A stretch of 64,000 nt of DNA, taken from NCBI GenBank assembly GCA_003864495.1, contig ML133460.1, positions 1,100,873 through 1,164,872 of the forward strand. The letters are read 5' to 3'. Each line of letters begins with the position of its first letter. Position 1 is the stretch's first letter. This document shows positions 45,108 to 59,200 of the stretch, in pieces. The notes below the pieces were generated by a model. The model ran no database searches. It was not told where the DNA came from and saw only the letters and a program-made list of their open reading frames with translations. This stretch comes from Nemopilema nomurai (Eukaryota; Cnidaria; Scyphozoa; Rhizostomeae; Rhizostomatidae). A program made the translations under genes and the position numbers.

Positions 45108-48100
45108 ATGGCACTTAGCAGACGGGAACAGGAGGAATTGCAGCCGCTCATTCTAGAGACAGTTACGCAGAGACTTGGATTTCCAGAAAAGGCTGTGATG
45201 AAAGCTTCACTTTCTTGTTTATCTCAGAATCTGGACAGGCAAGAGACAGTGGACCAGCTATCAGCACTTTTGGGCCAGGATTTGGCACCAAGATTCGTCG
45301 AGGATCTCTTCAACAAGGTCGAAAGAGCAAGGTATTCTACATTGCCATTGGTTGCTCTTTTTGTTTTGTATATAGTAGTGGGTACCTCAGGGCTATGAGA
45401 TGAGTTATGCAAGTAGGCCCTGGATCTCAGGTGTGTACGTACCCCAAGCCAGTGCAGCTTACACCGGATATATCAATTGTTCCATTGTTCTTTTATTGTT
45501 TATTGGCGTACATCCGGCGTAAGCTTTCCATCTTGGACATGAAGTGTACACTTGACATTTCGGCTCACAAAAAAGACTAGCTTGATCAATTTCTGTTCTG
45601 GTGTTCCAGGAATAACGAGACAAAGATAGTGTTTTTACAAGCTTTCCACATCGATTTGTGTAAAGCGTCTTTTCGCTGGAATTTTGTATGAAGCGATTTG
45701 GGGAGCTCCGAATAAAGAATTGAGGAAAATTTGAAACCCTTCAATATTGATTAAAAAGCTTAGAAATTTGAAACTGAATCATTTAAAAAGAGGTCAAAAG
45801 TTTACAAATCTGGTTACTTTTTAGACCTTTTTGACAAGATGATGTAATCTTTTTAGTGCACAGGAACATATCAAGCCTAGACCCTCATTTGCAGAGTCAA
45901 TACTAGGAGCAATGTCTTTATGTTTTATTTAATAAAATTGCATATATTGCTCAAGCATCACCGACCAGCTGAATTTACAATAGCACTAAAAACTGCAGTG
46001 TCTCTGTTTGTGAAAAGTAGAACAGAACCTGTGAAAGTGTAACATACTTGACCAAATTGTAGCTGTTACAGCTACTGATATACAGTTTCCCCACCCTTTC
46101 TAAAAAAAATTATGAAGGGCTCAAAATAACAGACATTCAGTGATAAAATACTGCTCTGACCGCCTACTTTTCACAAACAGCAGTACAAATGAATGCCTAA
46201 GATTTCACACCCAAAGAAATTTTTACGAATGACGAATTGGTGGATGGTTTAATTGACGCGCCTTCCACAAATTGCTGCTTGATATGACCTCCCAAATTAT
46301 GCTTGTGACTCTCCAAATTTTCAGATGGCCAGTCATGATAACCAGGGAATATTTGATGCTTATCTCGAGCCCTGGTGTGTTGAGAAACCAATAATCAAAC
46401 AATGCTCTTACACATGAAATGTAGATTTATTTTGTTAGTAATAGAATAGTTGATTTCTTAACAAAGACGTGTTTAGAACTAGTTTCATGTATGTTTGCAT
46501 GTTTGAGTAGTTGATCTGTTCTGTGAGTTAAAAACATGAAATGGTGAATCAAATATACAAAATGTAACTCTTTGCAAAACATCTTTAGTAAAAATGATAT
46601 CAGGGAATCACTTCTTGACATGCTGGATTTTCTAAACTTTTAAGTTCAAAAGATCTGCCTCACTAGAAGTCAAATAAACTCATATGTAGCCATCTGCATA
46701 ATTTCTCAAATCAACAAATTTTTACCAGCACATGATACTATCAACTCAATGTGCTGAGAACAATTCAAAATTGCTTGGAAGCAAGACTGTCATTACTTGC
46801 GCTAGTAACTCTTTTTGTGATGCAAGTCAAGCTAGTTTACTAAATAGCTATTTTACTTACAGAAAAGATAAATTTAGTGATGGTGCTAGCAGAGGAACTA
46901 GAGAGAAACGTAGTATACAAGATGTTTTTGGAGATGATGAAGAATCAAGTTTAGATAAGTCCCTGAAAAAGAAAAAGCAAAAGGTTAACAGATTGGAAGC
47001 ACTTGAAGACAATGCTCCATTGCCACCAACGTTGCCAGAGCCATTGGAGGGAAGTGGTGTGATTGATGCCTCTCAAGTAAGTGCCATGGTTGCAAATATG
47101 AAGAAGCAGATACAGGAAAGGAAGAGACAGCTAGGTAAAGTATTATTTTGCCTTCAAATATTTGTGTTTCTTGCTTGACATTGAGGCCATTGAGGCCTTG
47201 AAAAGTCATTGAGGCCTTATGAAAAACATCTAGATAGGCAAGTAACCTGTTGAAATGAGATGTGATATGTGTTGAATGTAGAAGAAAATTAGCTTTTAAT
47301 TAAAATAGCTAATAACAGAACCAGATTTTGCATCACTCCTAAGTGTATGCAAACATCATAAAATGACCAAAAAGCTGAAAGCAACTTGCTATTAGATGCA
47401 TTTGTTGATATTTAATGAAAACAGTTGGATGAATAAGTTTGTTATTGCTTACATGTGGCTAATGCCAATGGGTTTGCAATATTTAAGAGAATTTTTGGTT
47501 ACATATTTATATTTTTGTAAAGATTTGCAAATGAGGCTTGGGTTGGGTCCAAATCAGTATGCAGTTGAAGGCAGCCAGCAATACTTCATGAATGAAGCAG
47601 CTCGCAAGGCAAAGGAAGCAGCTGATCTCCAGGCCCGCATCCAAGAGAAGTTGTCAAAAAAGCCAGGGCTGGTAAATATCTTCCGGCAGCTAATCCTAAA
47701 AGTTTGTTTTGATACAATGTTGCAAGTTGTCTATGGGGTTTAAACTGATGCTCCCGAGCTAACCATTTTGACATGTAAAAAAGCAACCATATTATACTAT
47801 TTTGCCAAATGCCCAATGAAAAATATATTTCAGTACTCATCATTCTTTGATTGAGACTACTAACTATGTCAAATATATAGTCCATCAAGAGGATCTTTTT
47901 TGTTTTGGAATTTGTTTAAGGAGGCATGTAGTGCTGAATTTAAATAGCAGAACTGGTTTTTTTTCTTTTTTCCATTAACTTTAATAAATAGCCAACATAA
48001 AATAATTTTATTAATAAAGGTTATTCAAATTTCAGCTGTGAGTACAGGCTGTTTGAAGGTAGCTTTTATTTGTAATAATTTTTGACTGTTTTATACAGCT

Positions 48101-51100
48101 GGGAGCTGCAAAAGGCAACTTGCCTGGTGCTTTGGATGTGTCTGCATTTACAAAGCCAACTGCAGTAGTATTTGATGAAGAAGGAAGAACCATTGATCCT
48201 AGCACTGGAAGGGCCATCCAGTTTGTGCAGAGGATGCCAACCTTAAAAGTGAACATTAGAGAGCGGAAACGAGAAGCTCTTAAAATTGAAAAACCAAGTG
48301 AAGACTTTAAGGAAAGCATACATTTTGATGACAGGATAGGGTAAATATGTATTTTATTGTGGAACTTGCTGTTGATATGAAGGTTACTTGATCACACGTA
48401 GAGAGTATTCATAGTTTTAGAGGTACTACTTGGCATGCTCAGGTGTGGAATTTCAATTTATCTACATAAGAATTCTTCCAGGTTGAAGGAAAAGCTGTCC
48501 TCATCACTTGTTAATGAAATGTATGTTTGTTAAACTGCTTTTAGAAACATTTTCCGATTATATTGCAGTGATTCCAAATTGACACAGAGACCCAGAAAAG
48601 GATTTAAATTTCACGAAGCTGGAAAGTTTCAAAAGCTAGGGCAAAGAGTGCGAGCCAAGGTAACTCTTAAACCATTGTTAACATTACATTGGATCTGATT
48701 TCTCCAATTGCTTTTTGTTTGTTACCTGTTAAGACGATTTTTGTTAATGCATGCCGGTAATGGTATTTGCAATTTTTATCCAGGCTAACATTACACTGTC
48801 TGTCATCTTTCTTGTTTGTCTTTCTTGGTTCGAATTAGACACAACTTGAGAAACTACAGAAACAGATTCAATCGATCGCAAGAAAGACGGGTATTTCGTC
48901 TGCCGCTAAGTTGGCGCTTGTCACACCGAAGAAAGAGACGGATGATGAGACACCCGAGGCTGAGTGGTGGGATCGAGGCATCCTGCCCAACCAGTCCTAC
49001 GACGACCTGGACAAGCAAATGGAGGACAACGAACTAACACTAGCAGGCATCACCAACTTGATTGAGCATCCGGTGCAAAAAGAGCCCCCAGGTGAGTCCC
49101 ACCCTGCCCCAATTTATTCATGCTTTTTTCCAAGGCTATTTCAAACAAGAACTCTGCGATAAAGCAAAAAACTATCATGGCTTTCGATTTTTTTTATCTA
49201 ACGCTCTTCCAAGGTATGCCCATATCAGGAAATGTTTCGTGGTACAATATTGAGAAACGAGACTCCAAAACTGGCAAAAAACATTGAGGAACATTTGCAA
49301 AAAGCAGACAAAGTACTTCAGTATGCGAAAATTATGTTTTTGCTGTTTCGTGTGAAGAATATTCCACTATTTCGACATTTTTGTTTTCTGTTTTTCGAAG
49401 CTTTAGAGATGAGTAAATCACTATTACAATAATAAAAGTACTTGTTGCCGTGTATTAATATTTAGGCAACTTAATGAATTCATCATTGGGAAAAATTTTG
49501 TTTTCTAGCGGAGCCGAAGCAAGTGCCCCAGATGCAAATTTTTTTGACGAAAAAGGAGCGGAAGAAGATCAGAATGCAAAGAAGACGTGCCGAAGAAAAA
49601 GAGAAACAAGAGAAGATCAGACTAGGGCTGATTCCACCTCCACCCCCGAAAGGTCGGTTTCAGTTCGCACGACACTGCATATTACGCTTCATTTTGTTGA
49701 AGCTTGTATAATTTAGAATTTGTCGTACATTTAGAATCACCCTTTCGTCGTACATTTTCTTGAAGAGGAATGGAAAGGGCCTTTAGAGAACGCCTACCAA
49801 AAACCAACGAAACAAACGTTCTGTGTTCCGCAGTGAAAAAGAACTTTTGTGAAACGTTAGGCCCTGACATTTGGCTGTCACAATCTGCTTACTCCAGGTT
49901 CTCAGATCAAATCAGATCAAATTATTTTCTAGTTTCTTATGCCAGTAAGTATTGCAAAAAATTTGTGATTTTTGTGCAAAATGTTATCTATCTTTAAAAT
50001 ATGGGAATAAAATCATAAACATACCCTATCGAAAAAGGCTTCAGAGGAAAGTTTTGTTCTCAGAGAAAACTTCAGAGGATTTTTTACTGCCAAATGTAGC
50101 AGTGATAGCATTTCCTTAGAGTTCAATTTTTCTCTCAATTTAAAGAAAGAAAGATTTGAATTTCTATCTGTACACTTTGTGCCTGACTTTTCAGTGAAAA
50201 TCTCCAACCTGATGCGAGTATTAGCAAGTGAGGCAGTGCAGGATCCAACGAAGGTGGAAGCACACGTCCGCGCACAAATGGCACAGCGGCAAAAGTACGT
50301 CGACTTTCGATGATTTTCATTCCACTGGTTGTTATGAACCTAAATTTTTGTCATGTGATTGAGATTCTACTCCACTTTGTCGACAAGTGTTATCGCTGCT
50401 TGGCTGCAAAGCTTACAATTACAAGTTGGAACCCGTTATTTGATGGCTTGTCTTTTATCAATCCAGCACCAGCCTGTAGATACAAAACTATAATTGTTGC
50501 ACTCCTGTCACCAGTCCAATCTTGTTTGACCCTTTTTTTAAAAGCCGACTATTTAACAGCTTTAATAAATGAAAGCGAATCTCTACCCTATGTAATGGCT
50601 TGGTTTTTATCCAAATAGAAGCCAGATTTTTTTACTTTGCCGTTAAAAATCTGCGTCGAGACGAATGCGATTTTCTCGCGGCCTAATTTTCTAAACGCCA
50701 ACATGGCCTCAACTCCCTATCAAAGATGGTGATACATAACCTCATACAGCTTTCAGATACATTTCTTATTCAGTGCGTTCAATTTTGAGCAATTATTTTC
50801 CAGAGCCCATGAGCAGGCCAATGCTGAAAGAAAACTGACTCCAGAAGAAAGAAAAGCGAAGAAGATAAAGAAGATTCAAGAAGACACCAGCATGGGGGTT
50901 CATGTCACTGTTTACCGGCTGAGGGATTTGTCAGACCCGGCCAAGAAGTTCAAGGTTGACAAAAATGCGCAACAGTTTTTCGCCACTGGTAATCTGAACT
51001 CTGGTCTTTTTTGAAGAAATTTCGCTATATTCAAGGTTTCATGTTTTGGAATCAAATGTGGAATCACATGCACGAATCATTTAATGTACCTGTTGTTTGT

Positions 51101-51757
51101 TGTGTAACATTTAATGTATCATTTAATGTTTCGTTAGTTTCTATAGATATTACTTTTGTTTCTATAGGCAGTGCACTGCTCGTAAAAGGCACAAACCTCG
51201 TTATATTTGAATGCGGGCCTAAAGCTCAGAAGAAGCTGAAGCGACTGATGTTGCATCGAATCAAATGGGAGAAGACGAAGTGGACAAGCGCCGTAAAAAG
51301 AAAGGACTCAGCGACGAGCCAAGCGGAAAGATGAACAAATGCTGTCTTGTTTGGGAGGTAGGTTTTGTCAGAATGATAGAACTTCCAAGAAGTAATGGCG
51401 TTACGGGTTTAGAATTATTTGTTATTTCGAATTGGATATGTCACCGAATTATTTCCAGAATTGAAATGGCCTCGATTATTGATAGATACTTAGAATGCTA
51501 ATAGTTTTTTCATCAGGAACTTTCGTGTTATCTACTCCTCGTTTTCTCAACTTCCCTGATGCGACAATTTTGCTAAAGATAATTGAAATTTTTTGCAGGG
51601 TGTAAACCACGATAGGAACTTCAAAGAATGGTCAATGAAGCCGTTTCCCACAGAAATTCAAGCGAGAGAGTTCTTAAAAAAGCACAATGTTGAACACTAT
51701 TGGGATACCGCTTTAAGTCAGTCGTTACAAGAAGAAAGCGAAGAATTCACTGGTTAA
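45108..51757 (+). CDS. PRPF3: PRPF3, U4/U6 small nuclear ribonucleoprotein Prp3 (11 exons, one frame break)
   Basis: Component of the U4/U6.U5 tri-snRNP that binds U4/U6 RNA. Exons: 45108-45331, 46863-47134, 47523-47671, 48099-48340, 48569-48659, 48839-49091, 49509-49652, 50195-50294, 50804-50988, 51168-51357, 51599-51757; about 669 aa (human 683). Domains: PWI-like N-terminus ([15 protein letters not shown]), a basic linker (QDVFGDDEE), the PRP3 domain ([53 protein letters not shown]) and the C-terminal DUF1115 domain ([39 protein letters not shown]). The DPTK segment mutated in human retinitis pigmentosa RP18 is conserved. Exon 10 is one base short: frame changes just after HRIKW near 51265-51272 and would otherwise stop at 51331-51333. 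Splice phases demand 191 nt, but 190 are present. Probably a sequence error. Confidence 0.95.
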
Positions 51758-53817
51758 CTACTAATGTATGGGCTAATATAGGCATTGTTTCTGTTCTCCT
51801 GTCACGTATATTTCTGGTGTATTTTCCGTTTACTAGCGTTTATTCATTAAACACTTTCACTACATTTTTTCACTACATTAAGGATGCCAATCTTGCAAAC
51901 GGAGGGATCAAATGATTTTTGAAACAATTTCAATGTAAATTAAGGCTCCAAGAGCCAGCATTATTGGTTCTATCTTTTCTAAAGAGGATTTCAAAAGGGC
52001 ACTTGGAAGCTACATGCTGAGGAGAGCAGGAGATCACGTTAACAGGATAAGGTGGGCAGGTGTAAACCGCAATAAGCTTGAGAGTTCGGTTGCCTCAGTG
52101 TTTCAATAATCCTTGAGTAAGTGAGGAGTTCGCTGTATTTTTTAGACCAATTGCTTTTTAACTCATATGGTAGTTATAGTACATAGAAAATCCACATTCA
52201 AAACCCAAATCGAGTTTTATAAAAGAACTGAAGGTTCTTTAGGTGAAACGTTTGTGATTCAAGGTGTTAAATGGAACGCATCATTTGATTTCATTATTTC
52301 TAACATCCCTCATTCAACATTGGGTAAAGAAAGTGACAAAATGTTAACCTTTAAAATAGGCATTTATGTATTAAACTATCAACAAAATTATTTTGAGAAA
52401 AGTGTTAAGCCAGAAAGATTGAATAAAATGGCTTCATATTTTGCACTATTTGCAATATTTGTACCCATGAAGACAAAGCCACCACTCAATCTGTTTGATC
52501 TAGTGTGATACCAAAGTTAGGTTTCAACTACTGTGATTGTTGAAGATGGTTGTATGGTAACCTCAGTTGTGACTAGTGAAAACTTTGTTTAGGCTCAAAG
52601 TCAAGAAATTTTGCTGTAAAGATATTGCGATTTTGTTTCAAGATTGGTTCATGAAGTAACAGTGTATCTTACAAGTTCATGAAATCCATGACAAAATGTG
52701 CCAAAGCAGAGTCATTAAAACATGATTTTGGCATTCAACCTTTTGATTTAATTTTATAGATTCATCAGTGCTGCTTTAAAGTATTAATTTTGTATTGCAT
52801 GCAATTATGGCTTTTGATACATAAAACCTTGCTGCAATAGAAATGAAGCAGGGATACATTACTGTGTACATAAGGAAACCAAATCAAATGATCTGGTATT
52901 TAAAAGCTTTCGATATATCCTTGATGATGGAGGTTTGCCAAAATAAATATATACCTGTTTGTTATGGTACAAAATGCAGTATTAACTAAACTGATATGAA
53001 ATTAGCCAAAAAAGTCATGGTATCTGATAAGACCACAAAACCTAAATGTGATGTTTGCTACCCCATTTCTGGCATTGTTCTGAAGTATGAGACATTTCAA
53101 GAATTAGACCTTTTAATTTTGTGTTCAATCAATGTACCTTGCTTCAGAAGTGTGTAGAGAGGGTTATGCTCAAATAAATGATGGCCAAAACCTCTTTATG
53201 TAAAATCTGCCATTCTTGACTTTTATTTTCATCTCTGTCTTTATCCTTAGATAGTTGACTTAAAGAAACTAGAGCTGTAAGGTGATAAATTTGGAAAACA
53301 GATATTGTCAAATGAAATGAGATGCAGCATAAAATTCAATGCAATATTGAAAACTAAATTCCTGTTTTCATGATATGACTCCTTCTACTTATAAATGACT
53401 CCTTCTACTGCCTAATTGGTGTTTAATTTGTTATCAAGTAACTTTGTTTGTTTGTTTATTTGTTAGACAGGTAGTCCCTACCAGGCTGACTTCTACAAAA
53501 TCCAAACTTGTTTACCCATATTTCAAAGTCTTCAAAATAGCTATCCAATAGATCTTATTAATAATGTCATTCATTACAACCAACATATTAAATACTTTTG
53601 TAAAACCAAAAACCCTAACAATTAAACCTCTAAATAACTCAAAACTTGATTGTTGTTTTTAGAGTTGAAGCAAGAAAACAACACATTAATATTTACAAAA
53701 TTGCAAGAATTATTCATACAGTAGTTAAAATATGGAACAACTCACAAGTGGCTCTTAGGGTGTCTAGGTGGGACTCTTTTTAGCATTAACGTCACAACTT
53801 GGCTATTGTTTGCTATG
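51758..53817. other. Convergent 3' flanks of PRPF3 and GINS2
   Basis: PRPF3 (plus) and GINS2 (minus) end toward each other. A plus-strand ATTAAA near 51845 is a weak candidate poly(A) signal for PRPF3. The frame at 52167-52508 resembles nothing I know. A short direct repeat ATGACTCCTTCTACT lies near 53375-53410. No other feature was recognised. Confidence 0.45.
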
Positions 53818-55537
53818 TCAGGAATCAGGCAGCTGAGCCACGTAGCATCGAAGGTTGTGCATGTGATCCAGTGCACTTGTAAGTATAGACCTTATTGTGT
53901 TTATCTCCTTCACAGTCAAGTTATCAACCTAAAAGAAAAGGGAAAAAAATTCTGTTGTGACCCAAACTTTTTGGTTATAATTCTATATTGCAAAAAAGAC
54001 ATTGCAAGAAGGATTTTGTTTACACATTTTTCTTGTTTGGTTAAATAACCCAATAACCCAAAGAAGATTAAACAAACCTGTGCATGTCTCTCCTGTTTTG
54101 AAATCATCTGGTCAATAGATTTCCGCAATTTTGCTGTCCTAATGTCCCAGATATCCTTTACAAGTGTCTTCACAGTATCAGCTTGTGGGATATCATCTGA
54201 ACAGCTATAAATTGAAATGATGAGGACTTGGTATGAAGACATGTAGGTAGAGGAAACTAAAATTACATATAGAATAATAAATAAAAGTATTAACTGTAGA
54301 TTCAGAGAAGTACTAGGTCAGTAAATAGTAAGTGGATAAGACTGGTGACATGAGTTGGCAAAAATGAAATGTCTTCTGAGATTGGAAGTGTCTGTTGGTA
54401 TTGGAAATTTTGCTAAAGTTTAAAATACAATGAAACCTGAAAGCTTTTCTGAAAAGCAAGAATATGTAAGAAAGGTCCACAACTTACCTGGTTAAAAGCA
54501 TAGATGCTAGTTCCATGTAACAACAAGATGGTGGCTTTATAAAAATATCTGACTCACTTTCCTCATCTTTAAACTCTGATAAACGTTCTAGTGACAAAGG
54601 ATAATCATTTCATATCAGCAATTTAATGTAAATACCAATAAATGAGGCAGTAATCAACAAGTTAACATAAACATACAAATAGCACTACATGATAAATCAT
54701 TGAGAGGGCTTATTACCAACGGTTAGCCAGTCTGGAGGAGAAATCCTACATTTTTGTCTTTGTTTTAGGTTCATTGCCACCCAAACCGGTACATTGATTG
54801 GTATACCAGGCCTGAATGGTCCAACATCACACTGCCAAAGGAAAAAAATTTTTAGAATACAATATGCATATCTATAACATACATTTTTCTACAAAACTAT
54901 ATCAGGTTGCAGTCCATATAACTTCCTCTTGGTGACTGAGATCTTAGGTGCTCTTATCATTTATCTGAGAAGGATGCAACATTCAATAGAGATTTTAAAA
55001 CAAAAGAGAGCCATATTGTCCATTGAATGTCTAAAATGTTCATAATATGAATAATAATTTCATTTATTGATCCCATGTGTCTATTAACCTTTTAAATATT
55101 AATGTGTCCAGGAAAATGAAAGAAACCTTAAATGAAAACCCAACCTAATAAATGTTTCCCTCTCCAATAATGTGCTAATTCACAAATAACATTCAACGAA
55201 GAATGATTCTAACTTTCAATTAATACTATTTTTGTAAGAACACAATAGTTAAAACACCCTAAAAGCACAGTATCAATAACTTTGATTGCAACTGTGTTGT
55301 GATCACAAAGCTAGACTTACTTCTAAAACAATTCTTTCTCCACTAAAACCTAAGAGACTTTTAGATTAAGAGACTATATTTTTTAATTATTACAGTTCAC
55401 TCACTTAAAATATGTTAGCATAGAATAAAAAAACCAAGAATACCCACACTGAGAAGAAACAACTTGTTTTCTTTGAAATTGGGAATAATTGTTATCATTT
55501 CTTTTTCTGCCAGAAATTCTGCCTTTGCTGCATCCAT
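53818..55537 (-). CDS. GINS2: GINS2 (PSF2), subunit of the GINS replication complex (5 exons)
   Basis: Subunit of the GINS tetramer, part of the CMG (Cdc45-MCM-GINS) replicative helicase in the nucleus. Exons (minus): 55448-55537, 54717-54831, 54488-54587, 54078-54204, 53818-53928; 543 nt, 180 aa, all phases closing (human 185). Seen in order: [114 protein letters not shown]. These follow the family sequence closely throughout. The tail after [11 protein letters not shown] is shorter than in vertebrates. The exon 1 donor was placed at AGT/GTGGGT because the later GT would create a stop. It is divergent from VIRMA, with 678 bp between start codons. Confidence 0.97.
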
Positions 55538-56215
55538 GTCCAGCTACTTAGTATTTATTCTAGCAAGAACAGAGAAAATCACATTTCTTAGATTACAAAA
55601 GAAATTCTAGCACTTTATTGAGGAAGAAGCTTTTCTCCAGAAAAAAGTGCTTCTACAAAGACTATGGCTACGATGTTCCAATGTTACACCATAACAATCT
55701 TTTCAATGTTTTTCAACTGAGATTGAGACTTGCAGCCTAATTGGTGGTGGGAATCGTGAAAATAGTTTAAAAAAACATCACATAACAATAAGTAGGGTCT
55801 GATTGATTAAGATTATGATATAGTTTAAGCACATGTTACATGAAAAAGCTTTGCTCTTTCAATTCAGATTTTCTGCATGCATTTTAGAGTGAAATAAATA
55901 ACTAGTTTAGCAAATAAAGTAAAACCGATGCACAATAATTCCACGACAGTGAAAAATAAAGCTGAACTTTGGACAGAAATGCGATCAAAATCACTTCCAG
56001 ACGTTTGCAGAGTAATAAAAAATCATATGATTTCAGATAAAATGGTAGCAACTTACTCTAATGCCTCTTTTAGTATTGTTATCCAAATACAATGTTTGTG
56101 TTTACAACACATGAACATTTCCCGCCATTCAAACCCCAGCCTCCTTTTCAATAGGAGACAAAGTACTACTCAATCAATAGCTGCGCAGGAGGTCATTCAC
56201 TGATCCATTTTTAAA
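55538..56215. promoter_or_regulatory. Divergent intergenic region, GINS2 / VIRMA
   Basis: 678 bp between two divergent starts must hold both promoters and 5' UTRs. The DNA is AT-rich, with no TATA box that stands out from background. The frame at 55928-56203 is not recognised as a protein. A shared promoter is possible but less compelling than for ENTR1/PRPF3. Confidence 0.5.
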
Positions 56216-59200
56216 ATGGTCGCCGGTGAGCCCATGGCGAACACAAAGTTTCATAGTCCTTCCCTTCTTTTCATTGACACCTTTCAGCATGCAGGAGAAC
56301 TTGCGGTAAGCATCTCTGTTATTCATGTAATATTGTTAGAGTCCTTTTTTAGCAGATGAAAGCACTCAGGAATGTGGACCTAGTAATTATTATTTTTTTT
56401 TAAATCGTCATTGTCCAGTTAGCTTTGAAACTCTAATTTCTCAAGCCATTCTAACTCTTAGCCTTCGCACCAGGCTCTTGACAAAAAGGAACCACCAAAG
56501 TTAAGCTTGCATACTTTGATTATACAATGTAAAATTCCCTTTTATTAAAATTCAACATGTTTATTTGAATTTTCTCGGGGTATCAAGCACGGCTTTTACT
56601 ATCATTTGTTAGAACCTGTTTGTACAGAGGCATCAACATCTTTCTATTTGATTATATTTATGTTTAAGGCATTAAGAATCTATTGAATGAGAAGTAACTT
56701 TTTCCTAGTCCATTTCTTTGATAAACGATGTTATTAATAATTGGAAAGGATGATTCCATACAAAACTGGGATAACAAGAATGATTTTGAACTCACCATTT
56801 CAGATTTTCACAAAAATTTGGCTTGAATATTCCTTAAAAAGAGAAAAACCATTTTTAAGGTTCTAACTCCAAACTGTTCTGAAGTTATGGCTCCTGAAAA
56901 ATCGAATAAAATTGCCAAAAGTTTTCTTGAAAGCAGCCATCTTGGATTTCACAACTGTATCAAATATGCTTTTTGCTGGTTATTTCACAAGACACTCTTT
57001 CAGGAGCACCTAGTGTCATGACATGACCAATGCAAGGTTTTACTCTCTCCTGAGTCAACATTGAAACAGTTGGTGTCATATCCAGTCTAGTACATCCATT
57101 TTTTATAAGCAAGTTCCATTAAGGCTTAGTACTGAAAATTCCTTACCTGGGGACCAAATTTAAGAACTCAAAATTCCTTAAGGCCTGTTTACACGATCAT
57201 ATTCAAAAGGTGCCGACAAGTCTTTGCTGTCCCGGGGAAGATTGTGCTAAACAGCTGATTTTGCTCATAATTAAGAACTGAATAACTTTTATTTTGTTAT
57301 TAGCACCTTCATTTAAATCTACATGCTTCATGAAATAAACTGTAAGTATTATCTATCTTCAACCTTTAATATTAATTTTATAACATCAATTTTCAAAAGG
57401 AAATGCACCTGGACCTGATTGGTTTTCCGCAACCAGTTGCAATCCAGGAAGTCAGAGTTATTCCTCATGGGTGCAGGATTCATGCTGAGATAAAAGACAA
57501 GTTTGGGTAAGTGTTTGAAGCCAGAAGAAATGCTTGGTATACTAGCACAATATTCCAAAACTCTCAATGTACACATGCTCAACAAACTCTAGGATGATAC
57601 AAGCTTTTCATATCAATGCAGTGCATCTGTTATTTAGGAACCAATGCTTTTGATAACAATAGAATCACACCTTCTTTTAGATGTTTTCATAAGCTAGATT
57701 ACATCCAAATTTCAAGTCGGTAATGAAAAAGTCAACCCATTGATCACCACTTGATTTCTTTTAGGGAGACATCACCTTCATCATTCAAGCTAGAAACTTT
57801 TGTAAAAAACTTGAACAAACCAAATGCCACAGTTTTTGAAAGACTTGGGACGTAAGTATCAGCAATTTCTGCTTGGCAGTTTTATTTAAGGTTTTGAGTC
57901 ATAGTAAATGTGGTTCTCTGTGGAGGTTTTTTTGTTTTCATGTGGCCGGACATCAACTGCAAGGTTATAACATTATGTGTATGTAGTTTGTTAGTCAACC
58001 AACCAAATTAGCAAAGTCTTCATAATGACTCAGCAATTTTTTTCAATTTGAGTTTATACTTTCCATTTACCATGACTCAATGCTTTTAACTTTAAGAACT
58101 TGGAAGCTTTAATTCTATTTGCCAGCAACTTTTGGAGAAATGAGAAGCAGTTTAGTTGTGACTTATGTTTCATATTATCATATTTATTTTGTGCAAACTG
58201 AAGAGAAAAAACCTGTCTGGCTTTACTCTCCTGAACAGCAAATGAAAATTGACATTTCTTTGAAACTTTCGTCTTAAATTTATGTGCATCAATTTTTTCA
58301 TAGCTCACATGAAACATTTTTTCTCAGAAAGACAGTTAAGCTGTAGCTCTTAAGTAATATTATTTCTGTGTTAGGAATATTTTTTTCTCTTTTCTTTAGA
58401 TTGGAATATAAGGATGGAGAGTCCTTTCGTCTTATGACCAACTCAAAGGTTTGTAGACGGGAATTATTTTAGAGCCAACCATTATGCTAGTTTACTTTTA
58501 GGCCTCTGTAGCAAAGAACTTAAAGAAGTCACAGTAGCAACATCTAGGAAAAAAGGGAGCAGTTGATGGAGCTATTGAGATATTGTTACTTGGGTGCATC
58601 AGAACTCACAAGAGAAGTCTTCCAGAGATCAGCCTCCTACATTACATGTTCTTCTTTCCAACACTGCATGGCTAGAATATCTTGAGAGGTTTTTAGAATC
58701 ATCTCATGATCCACTGGGGACTTATGATGGCAGTTTGTTTCAGCTCATTGGGGGGCTGATACAAGCCTGGGTCTTACGTGTGCTGATGTTGAGACATGTA
58801 ATTTGATGTTAAAGGGGTATAGCTGTGTTTGTTGAATGGAGCATATTTATCAGAGCTTTCTTTGATTTTGAATGCAACATTCTACTCAGCATTCTAAGCT
58901 TTTCATCTACCTATCGAAATAGTTGTGGTATAGGTATATTCAGTAGGAATATTGTTGGCTGGTACTGAGTGTTATCTTTTGTTTGGCTAGTTGGCTACAA
59001 ACGTGGTGCTGCTGAGAGGATGGTACTCCAGTTTAACCATCTGCCTCTATGGCGAATTCACGGAAGTGGTCATAGACAATAAGCAAGTACCGCCGCCCCC
59101 TCCTCCGCAGCACACCATGTTTGGACTGTCTCAGCCGTTGGACACAATGTCAAGTATACCACCTCAGATCTCTGCCGCATCGAGAGACGTAGATCTTAGT

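Noticed and set aside
47396..47743. Independent gene at 47396-47743
   Set aside because: Only 47523-47671 is coding: it is PRPF3 exon 3 with intron read-through on both sides.
52167..52508. 113-codon plus-strand frame downstream of PRPF3
   Set aside because: No resemblance to a known family, no promoter or splice context; AT-rich chance frame.
56640..57200. Third MITE suspected from TTTAAGGCATTAAG and CCTTAAGGCC in VIRMA intron 1
   Set aside because: The two ends do not match each other as inverted repeats beyond a few bases.
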